Shown here piece after piece: positions 9,329 through 19,016 of a DNA stretch of 64,000 bases. The stretch lies in the NCBI RefSeq assembly GCF_010500815.1, contig NZ_JAAAMG010000001.1:496001-560000 (forward strand), written 5' to 3'. The notes below the pieces were generated by a model. It saw nothing but the letters and a program-made list of their open reading frames with translations, made no database searches and had not been told where the DNA came from. The DNA is from Jiella pacifica (GTDB taxonomy: Bacteria; Pseudomonadota; Alphaproteobacteria; Rhizobiales; Rhizobiaceae). Position 1 is the first letter of the stretch. Every line of letters begins with the position of its first letter. A program made the translations under genes and the position numbers.

Positions 9329-10432
9329 TCAGCCGCCGGTCTCGTCGACGAACTCCTCGCCGCGCCATTCGTAGACGCGGAAGAGATCGAGGTCGCCGTC
9401 GCCCTTGTCGTCGAACGTCACCGGTCCGAGGCTCGTCTCGAAGCTCCTGGTGGACAGGACATCGCCGAGGGGTCTCTGCGCCTGCCGGCTTTCCGCGACA
9501 GCCTCAATGGCGATCTCGGCCGCCGCATACGCCGTGCCGAAATAGCCTTGCGGCGGCAGATATCCGGGTTCGACGTCTTCGCTGGTGCCCGCGTCGTCCT
9601 TCGGTTCGAGCTCCGGAAAGCTCGTCTTCGGGCCGAGGGCGATGATGCCGGCCGGCAAGGGCGTGTCTGTGCTGGCCTCGTCGAACAGCCTTTCCGAGCC
9701 AAGAATCGAAAGGTCGAGGCCGAGTTCCTCGGCGTCGCGGGCGATCACCGCGATGTCCGGCCTGTCGCCGGCGATGAAGAAGCGGGTGACGCCGGTGCGC
9801 TCGAGCCGTCTTGCGAGGCCGAACTGCTTTTCCTCGGCCGGCCTGTAGTTGTCGATGGTCTGGGGCTGCAGGCCCTGGTCGGCCAAAAGCCGGCGAACCT
9901 TATCCGTCAGGCCGCGCGCGGCGATCGAGCCGTCGTCGACGAGGCCGAACGGCTGGTCGGCCCAGCCGGCAGCGATATAGCGCGCGACGGCGGAAGCTTC
10001 CGCATCGGAGCGCGGCGCCAGCCGGTAGACCAGAAAGCCGGTGCGCTCCTTGTCGTCGGTGAGACGGTTGGCCCTGACGCCGACATCGAGCGTCGGGATG
10101 TCCGCTTCCTTCAGGATCGGCAGGGCGGCCTCGATCGCTTCGACGCAGAGAAAGCCGACGACGATCGTAGCCCTTTCGGCGACGAATGTCCGCGCCGCCG
10201 CCGCACCACCTTCGGCCGAGCAGCCGGTGTCGGCAACGGTGGTCGTCGCCGTGCCATTCCGGCGGCCGAGCGCGGCAGTGACCCCGTCGGTGATCTGCCG
10301 GCCAAGGATTTCCTGCGAGTCGGACAAGGGCGCGGCGATGCCGATCAGCGGTTCCCGCGCCGGCGCGGCATCCTGCGCCATGGCCGGCATGGCTGCGAGG
10401 ACGAGCGGGGCGAGGATGGCGAGTGCGCGCAT
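9329..10432 (-). CDS. ABC transporter substrate-binding protein (Leu/Ile/Val-BP type)
   Basis: 367 aa periplasmic ligand-binding protein of the type I (LIV-BP, Peri_BP_6) fold. The ATG was chosen because it opens a clean signal peptide (MRALAILAPLVLAAMPAMAQ) with a cleavage site after AMA; the longer upstream frame has no such feature. Downstream, the region PLIGIAAPLSDSQEILGRQ matches the first strand and ligand loop of the family. It begins 160 bases from the divergent flavin reductase and is followed at once by the P1 peptidase gene. No permease or ATPase genes are nearby, so it either feeds a distant transporter or works as an orphan receptor. The ligand is not predictable. Confidence 0.85.
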   Translation of the reverse strand: MRALAILAPLVLAAMPAMAQDAAPAREPLIGIAAPLSDSQEILGRQITDGVTAALGRRNGTATTTVADTGCSAEGGAAAARTFVAERATIVVGFLCVEAIEAALPILKEADIPTLDVGVRANRLTDDKERTGFLVYRLAPRSDAEASAVARYIAAGWADQPFGLVDDGSIAARGLTDKVRRLLADQGLQPQTIDNYRPAEEKQFGLARRLERTGVTRFFIAGDRPDIAVIARDAEELGLDLSILGSERLFDEASTDTPLPAGIIALGPKTSFPELEPKDDAGTSEDVEPGYLPPQGYFGTAYAAAEIAIEAVAESRQAQRPLGDVLSTRSFETSLGPVTFDDKGDGDLDLFRVYEWRGEEFVDETGG

Positions 10433-10592
10433 GGCGGTCTCATAGCGGTTTCGTTCGAAGTTGGAAATCGTGCCGCGCCCGTGCCAGAATCGACGGATGC
10501 GAATCCATCCGGCGGCGCGCCTACCTGATGACCTGTCCACCCGCGAAGAGCCGAGGATGCGCTCCAACAGCATCCACCCTATGTAACGCCCC

Positions 10593-11141
10593 ATGAACTT
10601 CAATCCTGCCCATCCGATGACCGAGGATCGACGATCGTTGCAGCCCGTGCGGACAGATCCCGGAGCGTTTCGCCAGGCGATGACGCGTTTTGCCGCTGCG
10701 GTGAACGTGGTGACGACCGACGGCGCCTCCGGCCGGCGGGGCGTGACGGTGACGTCCGCCTGTTCGGTCTCAGACGATCCGGCGACTCTGCTCGTCTGTC
10801 TCAATCTGTCGAGCGCCGAGAATGCCTGGTTCGAGGAGAACGGCGCCTTTGCCGTCAACGTCCTGTCGGCCGGCGACGAGGCGCTAGCCAGGGCCTTCGC
10901 CGGAGAGGACAAGCTCACCCAGGCCGAGCGCTTCGCCCGCGGCGAATGGTCGACGGGCGCCACGGGCGCGCCGCTGCTCTCCTCGGCCCTCGTCAGCTTC
11001 GACTGCCGGCTGATCGATGCCCGCGTCATCGCCACCCACAAGGTGCTGATCGGCGAGGTGGCCGATCTCCGGATCGGAGAGGCGGGCGCCGGGTTGATCT
11101 ATCTCGGCCGCAGCTTCCGGTCCCTCGACGCGGGACAGTAA
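10593..11141 (+). CDS. Flavin reductase family protein (FMN-binding split barrel)
   Basis: 182 aa protein of the flavin reductase (HpaC/ActVB-like) family, which reduces FMN or FAD with NAD(P)H, usually to supply a two-component monooxygenase. The family core is visible: FRQAMTRFAAAVNVVTT near the N-terminus, GVTVTSACSVSDDPATLLVCL (flavin-binding strand and loop) and the ENGAFAVNVL strand. A second Met eight residues in is an alternative start. It lies 39 nt upstream of the MoxR gene on the same strand. It could therefore be transcribed with the molybdenum-enzyme maturation cluster, but no partner monooxygenase is visible in the window. Confidence 0.88.
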   Translation: MNFNPAHPMTEDRRSLQPVRTDPGAFRQAMTRFAAAVNVVTTDGASGRRGVTVTSACSVSDDPATLLVCLNLSSAENAWFEENGAFAVNVLSAGDEALARAFAGEDKLTQAERFARGEWSTGATGAPLLSSALVSFDCRLIDARVIATHKVLIGEVADLRIGEAGAGLIYLGRSFRSLDAGQ

Positions 11142-11180
11142 CAGGCGAGCCGGTGCGACTGCCAGCGTGAAAGGACGAAC

Positions 11181-12072
<892 letters not shown>

Positions 12073-12095
<23 letters not shown>

Positions 12096-13359
12096 ACCCA
12101 TGGTCGAGGACGTCGATGCTCCGGCAAAGGCCGATCCGCAGGGCAGGCTCGCCGACAACATCGCCTATTTCGCCCGGGCGTTGCGCCGGGCCGGCCTGAA
12201 GCTCGGGCCGGCCGCGACGCTCGACGCCATCGCTGCGGTGAAGGTCGCCGGCATCGCCTCGCGCGACGACTTCTATTGGACGCTGCATGCGACGCTCGTC
12301 TCGCGCCGCGAGGACGAGGCGGTCTTCGCGGAAGCCTTTCGGCTGTTCTGGCGCTCGCGCGAACTGATCGAGAAGATGATCGCGATGTTCTCGCCGACGG
12401 CGCCGCCGCGCGAGAAGGAACCCGAGAAGAAGCGCGCCGGCGAGGACCGCGCCGCCGAGGGTCTGTTCGAAGGCGCCGAGAACCGTGTGACCCGTCAGGA
12501 CAAGCCGATCGTCGAGATCGACGCCAGCCTGACGGTCTCGGGCGACGAGGTGTTTCGCAAAAAGGACTTCGCCCAGATGTCCGTCGCCGAGCTTGCCGAG
12601 GCTCGGCGCGCCATCGCCGCGCTGAGACTTCCAAGCGACGAGGTGAAGACCCGCCGCTTCAAGCTCGATCCGCGCGGCCGCCGGATCGACGCCCGCGCCA
12701 CCATGCGCGCCTCGATGAAGACCGGCGGCGACCTCGTCCTGCCGAAGTTCTCGTCGCAGAGGACGCGTCACCCGCCGGTGGTGGTGATCGCCGACATTTC
12801 GGGATCGATGAGCCAGTACACGCGGATCTTCCTGCATTTCCTCCACGCGCTGACCGACGAGCGCCGGCGGGTGCATACCTTTCTCTTCGGCACGCGGCTG
12901 ACCAACGTCACGCGGCAGATGCGCCGCAAGGATCCCGACGAGGCGCTGGAGGAATGCGCCGGCGCGGTGAAGGACTGGTCCGGTGGTACGCGCATCGGCG
13001 AGGCGATCGGCGCGTTCAACCGCGTCTGGTCGCGCCGGGTGCTCGGGCAGGGGGCGATCGTCATCCTCATCACCGACGGGCTGGAGCGCGACAGCGTCGA
13101 GGATCTGGAGAAGCAGATGGAGCGGCTGCACAAGTCGTGCCGGCGGCTGGTCTGGCTCAACCCTTTGCTGCGCTTCGACGGATTCTCGGCCAAGGCGCGC
13201 GGTGTGAGAGCGATGCTGCCCCATGTCGACGAGTTCCGCTCCGTCCACTCTCTGGATGCCATGCGAGCGCTCTGCGAGGCGCTTTCGAGCGCGCGGCCGG
13301 CGACCGAGACCGATCCGCGACTGTGGCTGCGAGACGAACGGATCGGTGCGGCTGCCTGA
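12073..13359 (+). CDS. VWA domain-containing protein (CoxE-like)
   Basis: 428 aa protein with a C-terminal von Willebrand A domain carrying the metal-ion-dependent adhesion site DISGSMS at ~240 and a second ITDG element, typical of CoxE. The N-terminal half is charged and helical with a Lys/Glu-rich stretch (~115-130). The GTG start at 12073 overlaps the MoxR gene by 23 nt and gives the longest family-like product; an in-frame ATG at 12100 is the alternative. CoxE homologues partner MoxR/CoxD ATPases in maturing molybdenum-containing CO dehydrogenase and related hydroxylases. Tight overlap with coxD supports a stoichiometric complex. Confidence 0.88.
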
Positions 13360-13478
13360 CCCTTGCCGGGTGCAGGCTGAGGATCGACATATGCCTGTGA
13401 TGGGAGTTGGCGCTGAAGGGCAACGTGGGCGCCGCCTTTTCCGGAAGATACGCCGCGACCCGATCTGCGAGGTTTGAA

Positions 13479-13807
<329 letters not shown>

Positions 13808-13808
<1 letters not shown>

Positions 13809-14524
13809 TGGATCGCGCTCTTCTCGCCGGGCTGAACGAGGAGCGTGCCGCGCGCCGCGCCGCCGTCGTCGTCACCGAGCTTGCCACCGGCCGGCAGCGA
13901 CTGGTGCGCGAGGCCGAGGTCGGTGCCGACCCGCTCGCCGCCGAGGTCGAAAAAGCGATCCGCTCCGGCAAGTCCGGTATCGCCCAGACCGAAGCGGGCG
14001 AGGTTTTCCTCAACGCCCATCTGCCGCCGGCCCGCATCGTCTCGATCGGCGCCGTCCACATCAGCCAGGCGCTGGCGCCGATGGCGAAGATCGCCGGTTT
14101 CGACTTCGAGATCATCGATCCGCGAACGGCTTTCGCGAGCGAGGAGCGCTTTCCGGGCGCGACCCTTCATGCCGAATGGCCGGAGGACGTTCTGAAGGAG
14201 CGGCCCTTCGATCCCTATACCGCCGTCTGCGTCATCACCCACGACCCGAAGATCGACGACTTCCCGCTGTTTTCGGCGCTGCAGACCGGCTGCTTCTACA
14301 TCGGCGCGCTCGGCAGCCGGAAGACCCATGCCAAGCGCGTCGAGCGGCTGAAGGAGGCGGGCATCCCGCAATCGTCGATCGACCGCATCGAGGCGCCGAT
14401 CGGCGCCGACATCGGCGCGGCGACGCCCGGCGAGATTGCCGTTGCCATCCTCGCCTCGGTCATCGAGGCCTTCCGCAAGCGCAAGATGTTCGCCGATCGC
14501 CGCGGCGAGACGGAGCCTGCATGA
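13808..14524 (+). CDS. XdhC family protein, Rossmann domain
   Basis: 238 aa partner of the preceding XdhC N-terminal protein. It has the C-terminal XdhC Rossmann domain: VCVITHDPKIDDFPLF, the nucleotide-binding FYIGALGSRKTHAKR, and PIGADIGAATPGEIAVAI near the end, all typical. The N-terminal ~90 residues are also XdhC-like. The ATG at 13808 shares its first base with the preceding stop, and the 3' end overlaps the MocA-like gene by 4 nt. The cluster is therefore almost certainly one transcript. Its role is cofactor insertion or sulfuration for a molybdenum hydroxylase, by homology to CoxF/CoxI and XdhC. Confidence 0.88.
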
Positions 14525-16194
14525 GATTCGGCGAGGTTTCGACGAGCGAGGCGGAGGGAACGCTGCTCGCCCATTCGAAGAGCGTCGAAAGCGGCAAGAT
14601 CGCCAAGGGTACGCGGCTTTCGGGCGGCGATGTCGCCGCTCTGGCGGCGGCCGGCTTCCAGACGCTCGTCGTCGCCCGCCTCGATCCCGGCGATCTGACC
14701 GAGGACGAGGCGGCGGCCCGCATCGGCGCTGCGCTCGGCGGCTCGCATCTCGTCGTCGCCGATGCGGCGACCGGCCGCGTCAACGTCCATGCGGGCGCCT
14801 CCGGCCTCTTCGTCCCGGACCGGTTGGCGATCGACCGCATCAACGCCGTCGATCCCGCGATCACGCTGGCGACGTTGAGCGAGTTCGAGCCTGTGACCGA
14901 CGGCCGTATGGTCGCCACGGTGAAGATCATTCCTCTGGCCGTCTCGGGCGCCTCGGTCGAACGAGTTCTGGAAATCCTCGCCGAAGGGCCCGCCTTCCGC
15001 CTCGCGCCGTTCCGGCCGCGCAAGGTCGCGCTGATCCAGACCGAGCTGACCGGGACACGGCGCAAGATGCTCGACAAGACCCGGCGGGTGACCGAGGCGC
15101 GGCTTGTGCCGTCGCAGTCGCATCTTGTCACCGAGCTTCGCTGTCCGCACGAGGACACGGCGCTTTCGGCTGCCCTTCGGCAGACCGAGGATGCCGATCT
15201 CGTTCTCGTCTTCGGTGCCTCCGCCGTCATCGACGCGGCCGACGTCATCCCCGCCGCGGTTCGGCTGGCGGGCGGCACGGTGGATCATCTCGGCATGCCG
15301 GTCGATCCGGGCAACCTGCTGCTGCTCGGCCACATCGGTGGCCGGCCGGTGCTCGGCGCGCCCGGCTGCGCCCGCAGCCCCAAGGAGAACGGCTTCGACT
15401 GGGTTCTGAACCGGCTCCTGGCCGACGTCGCGGTGTCGGGCGAGGACATCCGCCGGATGGGCGTCGGCGGGCTCTTGATGGAAATCGCCTCACGGCCGCA
15501 GCCGCGCGAAGGCGGCCGCGAGGTGTCCGAGGACGACGACCCCTCCGTCGACATCGTCGTGCTGGCGGCTGGCCTGTCCCGGCGCATGGGCGGTGCAAAC
15601 AAGCTGCTCGCCGAATTCGACGGAAAGCCGCTGATCCGCCGCACGGTCGAGACGGCGCTGGCATCGAGGAACGCCGACTGTGTTCGCGTCGTCGTCGGGC
15701 ATATGCGGGCCGACATCGTTGCCGCGCTGGACGGCCTCGACGTGGAGATCGTCGGGAGCCCGAATTTCGCCGATGGGCTCTCCGCCTCGCTCAAGGCGGG
15801 TTTCATCGCATCGAAGGAGGCCGATGGCGTGCTCGTCATGCTCGCCGACCAGCCGCTGCTCGCCCCTCGGGATCTCGACCGGCTGATCGCCGCCTTTACC
15901 GGCAGGGGCAAGGGCGCGGTCGTCGCCGCCTGCGATCGTGGCGAGCGCCGCAATCCCGTCATCCTGTCGACGGGTTTCATGCCGGCGATCGAGGCGCTGA
16001 CCGGCGACGTCGGCGCGGCGCGGATCATCGCCGCCCATCCCGACGCATTGGTCGAGGTCGATATCGGGCCTGCGGCGAGCCTCGACGTCGACACGCCGGA
16101 TGCGGTGGAGTCGGCGGGGGGACGCGTTGTCGGGGAATGGTACTCGGGCCGATCGATCCGATCGGCCCGAGTATCAAGCCCGCGCGGCGATTGA
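14521..16194 (+). CDS. Molybdopterin-binding / NTP transferase fusion (MocA-like)
   Basis: 557 aa two-domain protein. Residues 1-~330 resemble the MoCF/MoeA-type molybdopterin-binding fold. Residues ~345-540 are a MobA-like nucleotidyltransferase with the NTP-binding signature VVLAAGLSRRMGG, followed by NKLLAEFDGKPLI. The second domain is close to MocA, which attaches CMP to molybdopterin to make the MCD cofactor used by xanthine- and CO-dehydrogenase-type enzymes. It overlaps the upstream xdhC gene by 4 nt (ATGA). The last ~18 residues are encoded across a long perfect inverted repeat (16141-16173) and look unlike the rest of the domain. The C-terminus may have been extended by insertion of that element. 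Confidence 0.87.
   Translation: MRFGEVSTSEAEGTLLAHSKSVESGKIAKGTRLSGGDVAALAAAGFQTLVVARLDPGDLTEDEAAARIGAALGGSHLVVADAATGRVNVHAGASGLFVPDRLAIDRINAVDPAITLATLSEFEPVTDGRMVATVKIIPLAVSGASVERVLEILAEGPAFRLAPFRPRKVALIQTELTGTRRKMLDKTRRVTEARLVPSQSHLVTELRCPHEDTALSAALRQTEDADLVLVFGASAVIDAADVIPAAVRLAGGTVDHLGMPVDPGNLLLLGHIGGRPVLGAPGCARSPKENGFDWVLNRLLADVAVSGEDIRRMGVGGLLMEIASRPQPREGGREVSEDDDPSVDIVVLAAGLSRRMGGANKLLAEFDGKPLIRRTVETALASRNADCVRVVVGHMRADIVAALDGLDVEIVGSPNFADGLSASLKAGFIASKEADGVLVMLADQPLLAPRDLDRLIAAFTGRGKGAVVAACDRGERRNPVILSTGFMPAIEALTGDVGAARIIAAHPDALVEVDIGPAASLDVDTPDAVESAGGRVVGEWYSGRSIRSARVSSPRGD
16141..16173. repeat. 33-bp inverted repeat inside the 3' end of the MocA-like gene
   Basis: Two perfectly complementary 15-nt arms (16141-16155 and 16159-16173) are separated by three bases, ATC. 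The left arm reads TACTCGGGCCGATCG. The hairpin would be very stable, but no T-run follows it, so it is not a standard intrinsic terminator. It lies within codons for the last residues of the protein. Confidence 0.85.
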
Positions 16195-16365
16195 GCGGAC
16201 TTCGCATGAGCCGACAAAACGAGCGGCGCAAGCGCTCCGCGCCGTGGTATCGACACCTCGCGGCATCGCTGCCGAGTATGGAACGAATTCGCGCTGCGCA
16301 GGCTTTGTCGACAGACGCCAGGAATCCTGATCCCCTCTCACGAGACAGCATTGGACCTGCCATCG

Positions 16366-17004
16366 ATGGACGACTTCGTCCGCAACATCATGGACACTTT
16401 CGGCGTCTTCGGTATCGGCATGTTGATGTTTCTCGAAAACATCTTCCCGCCCATCCCGTCAGAGCTGATCATGCCGCTCGCTGGATACCAGGCGACCCAG
16501 GGCAGCATGTCGATCGTGGCCGTGATTATCTCCGGCACCATCGGTTCGCTCCTCGGCGTCATCCCCTGGTATTATGCCGGCCACTATCTCGGCGAGCGGC
16601 GGATGAAGCGCCTCGCCGCCCGTCACGGCCGCTGGCTGACGCTTGCGCCCGAAGACGTCGACAAGGCCAATGACTGGTTCCGCCGCAAGGGGGCGGCCGC
16701 CGTGCTGTTCGGCCGTCTGGTGCCGACGGTGCGGACGCTGATCTCGGTGCCGGCAGGCGTCGCCCACATGGCGCTGGTGACGTTTCTGATCTATTCGGCC
16801 ATCGGCAGCGCGATCTGGACGACATTCCTGGCAATGCTAGGCTTCCTGCTCGGCCAGCAATACGAGATGGTCGAGGGCTATATGGGGCCGGTGTCGAACG
16901 CCATCATCATCGCCATCGTCGCCTTCTACATCTACCGGGTCGTCACCTTCGACCCCGGTCGCATCGATGGCGACGCCGGTCGCGAGCGACGGGAAGGTGG
17001 CTGA
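16366..17004 (+). CDS. DedA family membrane protein
   Basis: 212 aa inner-membrane protein of the DedA (SNARE-associated/VTT) family, whose members act in phospholipid carrier recycling and proton-dependent membrane homeostasis. Family hallmarks are ENIFPPIPSELIMPLAG (~23-40), GSLLGVIPWYYAGHYLG, and FGRLVPTVRTLISVPAG with the conserved Arg residues. Four to five hydrophobic segments are visible. The ATG at 16366 was preferred to a TTG 15 nt upstream. It follows the MocA-like gene after 171 bases on the same strand, with no evident functional link to it. Confidence 0.9.
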   Translation: MDDFVRNIMDTFGVFGIGMLMFLENIFPPIPSELIMPLAGYQATQGSMSIVAVIISGTIGSLLGVIPWYYAGHYLGERRMKRLAARHGRWLTLAPEDVDKANDWFRRKGAAAVLFGRLVPTVRTLISVPAGVAHMALVTFLIYSAIGSAIWTTFLAMLGFLLGQQYEMVEGYMGPVSNAIIIAIVAFYIYRVVTFDPGRIDGDAGRERREGG

Positions 17005-17082
17005 CGGCAGCCTCCGAAGTCGGGCTTGTCCCGGCCGCAGCAATGGGCGACAAACCTTCGATTGAGTTCGAAGGGGGTCCCC

Positions 17083-17694
17083 ATGAGCCAAGCGAGCCTG
17101 CCCATCTTCCAGCTTCCGCAGATCACCAGGCCGCGGCGGATCGAAGGCCGGATCACCGGTCTTTACCGCACGAGCGGCGAGGGCTTCGAAACCATCCCCG
17201 TCGAGCGACTCGATCTCGGTTATGACGGGATCGCCGGCGATCGGCATGGCGGCCTGACCCGCAAGAGCGGTGGCCGCGAGCCTTGGTATCCGCGCGGCAC
17301 CGAGATGCGCAACGAGCGCCAGCTGTCGATCCTTGCCCCGGACGAACTCGCCGCCATCGCCGCGGCGATGGACATCGCCGAGCTGCGGCCGGAATGGATC
17401 GGCGGCAATCTCCTCCTCGAGGGCATTGCGCAACTCACCTGGTTGCCGCCACGCACGCTTCTGTTCTTTGCAAATGGCGTGACGCTCAAGATCGATGGGG
17501 ACAACGGCCCCTGCCGCTTCGCCGGCCGATCCATCGCCGAGAAGGTCGGTGGCGGTACCGATGTCGAGCTCGGCTTCGTTCAGGCGGCAAGGAAGCGGCG
17601 CGGCCTCGTCGCCTGGGTGGAAAAGCCCGGCACGATCGCGGCGGGCGAAAGCTTCGAGGCGCGCCTTCCTGAGCAGTGGATCTATCAAGGTTGA
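17083..17694 (+). CDS. MOSC domain-containing protein
   Basis: 203 aa protein with a MOSC (molybdenum cofactor sulfurase C-terminal) domain. It shows GRITGLYRTSG, GIAGDRHGGL, EWIGGNLLLEG, and the conserved Cys in GDNGPCRFAG at ~140. MOSC proteins bind Moco or move sulfur, and many act with molybdenum enzymes. A strong Shine-Dalgarno (AAGGGGG, 17071-17077) fixes the ATG at 17083. Its position just after a Mo-hydroxylase maturation cluster fits a Moco-related job, but a DedA gene intervenes. The substrate is unknown. Confidence 0.88.
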   Translation: MSQASLPIFQLPQITRPRRIEGRITGLYRTSGEGFETIPVERLDLGYDGIAGDRHGGLTRKSGGREPWYPRGTEMRNERQLSILAPDELAAIAAAMDIAELRPEWIGGNLLLEGIAQLTWLPPRTLLFFANGVTLKIDGDNGPCRFAGRSIAEKVGGGTDVELGFVQAARKRRGLVAWVEKPGTIAAGESFEARLPEQWIYQG

Positions 17695-17842
17695 CGAAAT
17701 GCCGCTTGCCGCTCCAAGCGCTCTTGCTCGGGGCAAAGGCAGCACGCAGATGCGGGGCGGCCATGACCATATCGTCCGGCGCGCCGGACGACGATGCGGT
17801 GCGATATCATGACGCCGGCAACCGGCCGCCGGGAGGAGCGTT

Positions 17843-18865
17843 GTGGCTCCTTCCGCGCGAAAAAGGAGCAGGGATCTGTCTTTCGCGGCTCGGGCCAAGA
17901 ATCATGTCATAGGCCTCGTCCGCTTTTCCGGCGAGCCGATGCCCTGGAAAGCGGTGGCCGCGACGCTGCTTGCGGCGGCGCTGCCGCCGGTGGTCTGCGG
18001 CTTCTTCTTCGGCAAGCTCGCCATCGCCGCCCTGATCGCGGCGATGTCGGCGCATCTCGCCTCGAAGGACGTGCGATCCGGCACGGCGGGGCTGATCGTC
18101 TTTTCCACCGGTCTCGCCGGCTTCGTCTGCCTGGGCCAGCCGGACATGACGTTGCTCGTCGCGCCGATGGTGGGGATCGCCGCTGCGACGGCCGGACATT
18201 ACGGCTTCGCCCGGCCGGTGGTCCGCGGCCTGATCTTCTGGACGATCTTTACCAGTTTCCTGATGCCGGCGGACCAGCCGGAGGCGCTGTTCGTCGTCTA
18301 TTGCCTGTCGATGCTGTGGAGCCTCATCGTCACCCATCTCGCTGGGCTTTCCGCCACGCTGCCGCCGGAAGAGGCGACATCGAATCACTATTCGGTGGTC
18401 TTCGGCGCGGTCTTCGCGGTCGGCCTGGTGATCTCGGTTTATGTGGGCCAGCGGCATTTCGGCGCGCACGGCTTCTGGTTCCCGCTGACCTTTGTGGCGC
18501 TCTGCCTGCCCCCGCACGGCCAGCTGTTTTCGCGGACGTGGCAGCGCGGCGTCGGCACGGTGGTCGGAACGCTGTTGTTGTTCGCTCTCGGGCAGATCGC
18601 CAGCGACCCGTGGTGGATCGCGCCGATCGGGGTGATCGCGCTGCCGCTCGGCTTCCGCATCCTGCCCCAGAGCTACACCGGCTTCATCACCTGCCTGACG
18701 ATCACCGTGCTCGCCTTCCTCAACATCGCCACCGACATCGACACCCTGGCCTTCGAGCGGCTGGCGACGATGGCCGCGGCGGCGGTGATGATGGCACCGT
18801 TGGCGGCGCTTGGGGCGCTGGCGTTGTGGCTGATCAAGCCGGAGGCGCTGCGGGCGTTGCAGTAA
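17843..18865 (+). CDS. FUSC-like (DUF2955-type) membrane protein
   Basis: 340 aa integral membrane protein with about ten hydrophobic helices in two similar halves. A cytoplasmic-loop signature RTWQRGVGTVVGTLL (~228-242) is typical of the FUSC/aromatic-acid-exporter superfamily. The GTG at 17843 is preceded by AGGAG at 4 nt spacing and gives a positively charged N-terminus; an ATG at 17939 is the alternative and would remove 32 residues. Family members export fusaric acid and other aromatic acids, usually with a membrane-fusion partner, which is absent here. The gene is monocistronic and convergent with matB across a palindromic repeat. The transported substrate is unknown. Confidence 0.7.
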   Translation: MAPSARKRSRDLSFAARAKNHVIGLVRFSGEPMPWKAVAATLLAAALPPVVCGFFFGKLAIAALIAAMSAHLASKDVRSGTAGLIVFSTGLAGFVCLGQPDMTLLVAPMVGIAAATAGHYGFARPVVRGLIFWTIFTSFLMPADQPEALFVVYCLSMLWSLIVTHLAGLSATLPPEEATSNHYSVVFGAVFAVGLVISVYVGQRHFGAHGFWFPLTFVALCLPPHGQLFSRTWQRGVGTVVGTLLLFALGQIASDPWWIAPIGVIALPLGFRILPQSYTGFITCLTITVLAFLNIATDIDTLAFERLATMAAAAVMMAPLAALGALALWLIKPEALRALQ

Positions 18866-18892
18866 TCGAGCCGCGGGCCGGCGACGCCTTCA

Positions 18893-18979
18893 CCCTCATG
18901 GTGAGCCTGTCGAACCACGAGGGTGAAGCTCCAACATGCGCCGAGCGCCCCTCGTGGTTCGACAGGCTCACCATGAGGG
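18893..18979. repeat. Long inverted repeat between convergent genes
   Basis: Two 31-nt arms, 18893-18923 and 18949-18979, are exact reverse complements around a 25-nt loop. Each arm can also fold on itself (CCTC.TGGT against ACCATGAGG). The core GGTGAGCCTGTCGAACCA resembles a dispersed palindromic repeat that I recall from many alphaproteobacterial intergenic regions. It sits between the FUSC-like gene and matB and could end transcription from both sides. Confidence 0.8.
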
Positions 18980-19016
18980 GCTACTTTCGCGCTTTCGTTG
19001 ATAGGTGACGCTTCCC

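Noticed and set aside
14436-16673. 745-codon plus-strand open frame
   Set aside because: It runs across XdhC, MocA and DedA genes in a shifted frame with Arg/Gly/Ala bias typical of high-GC shadows.
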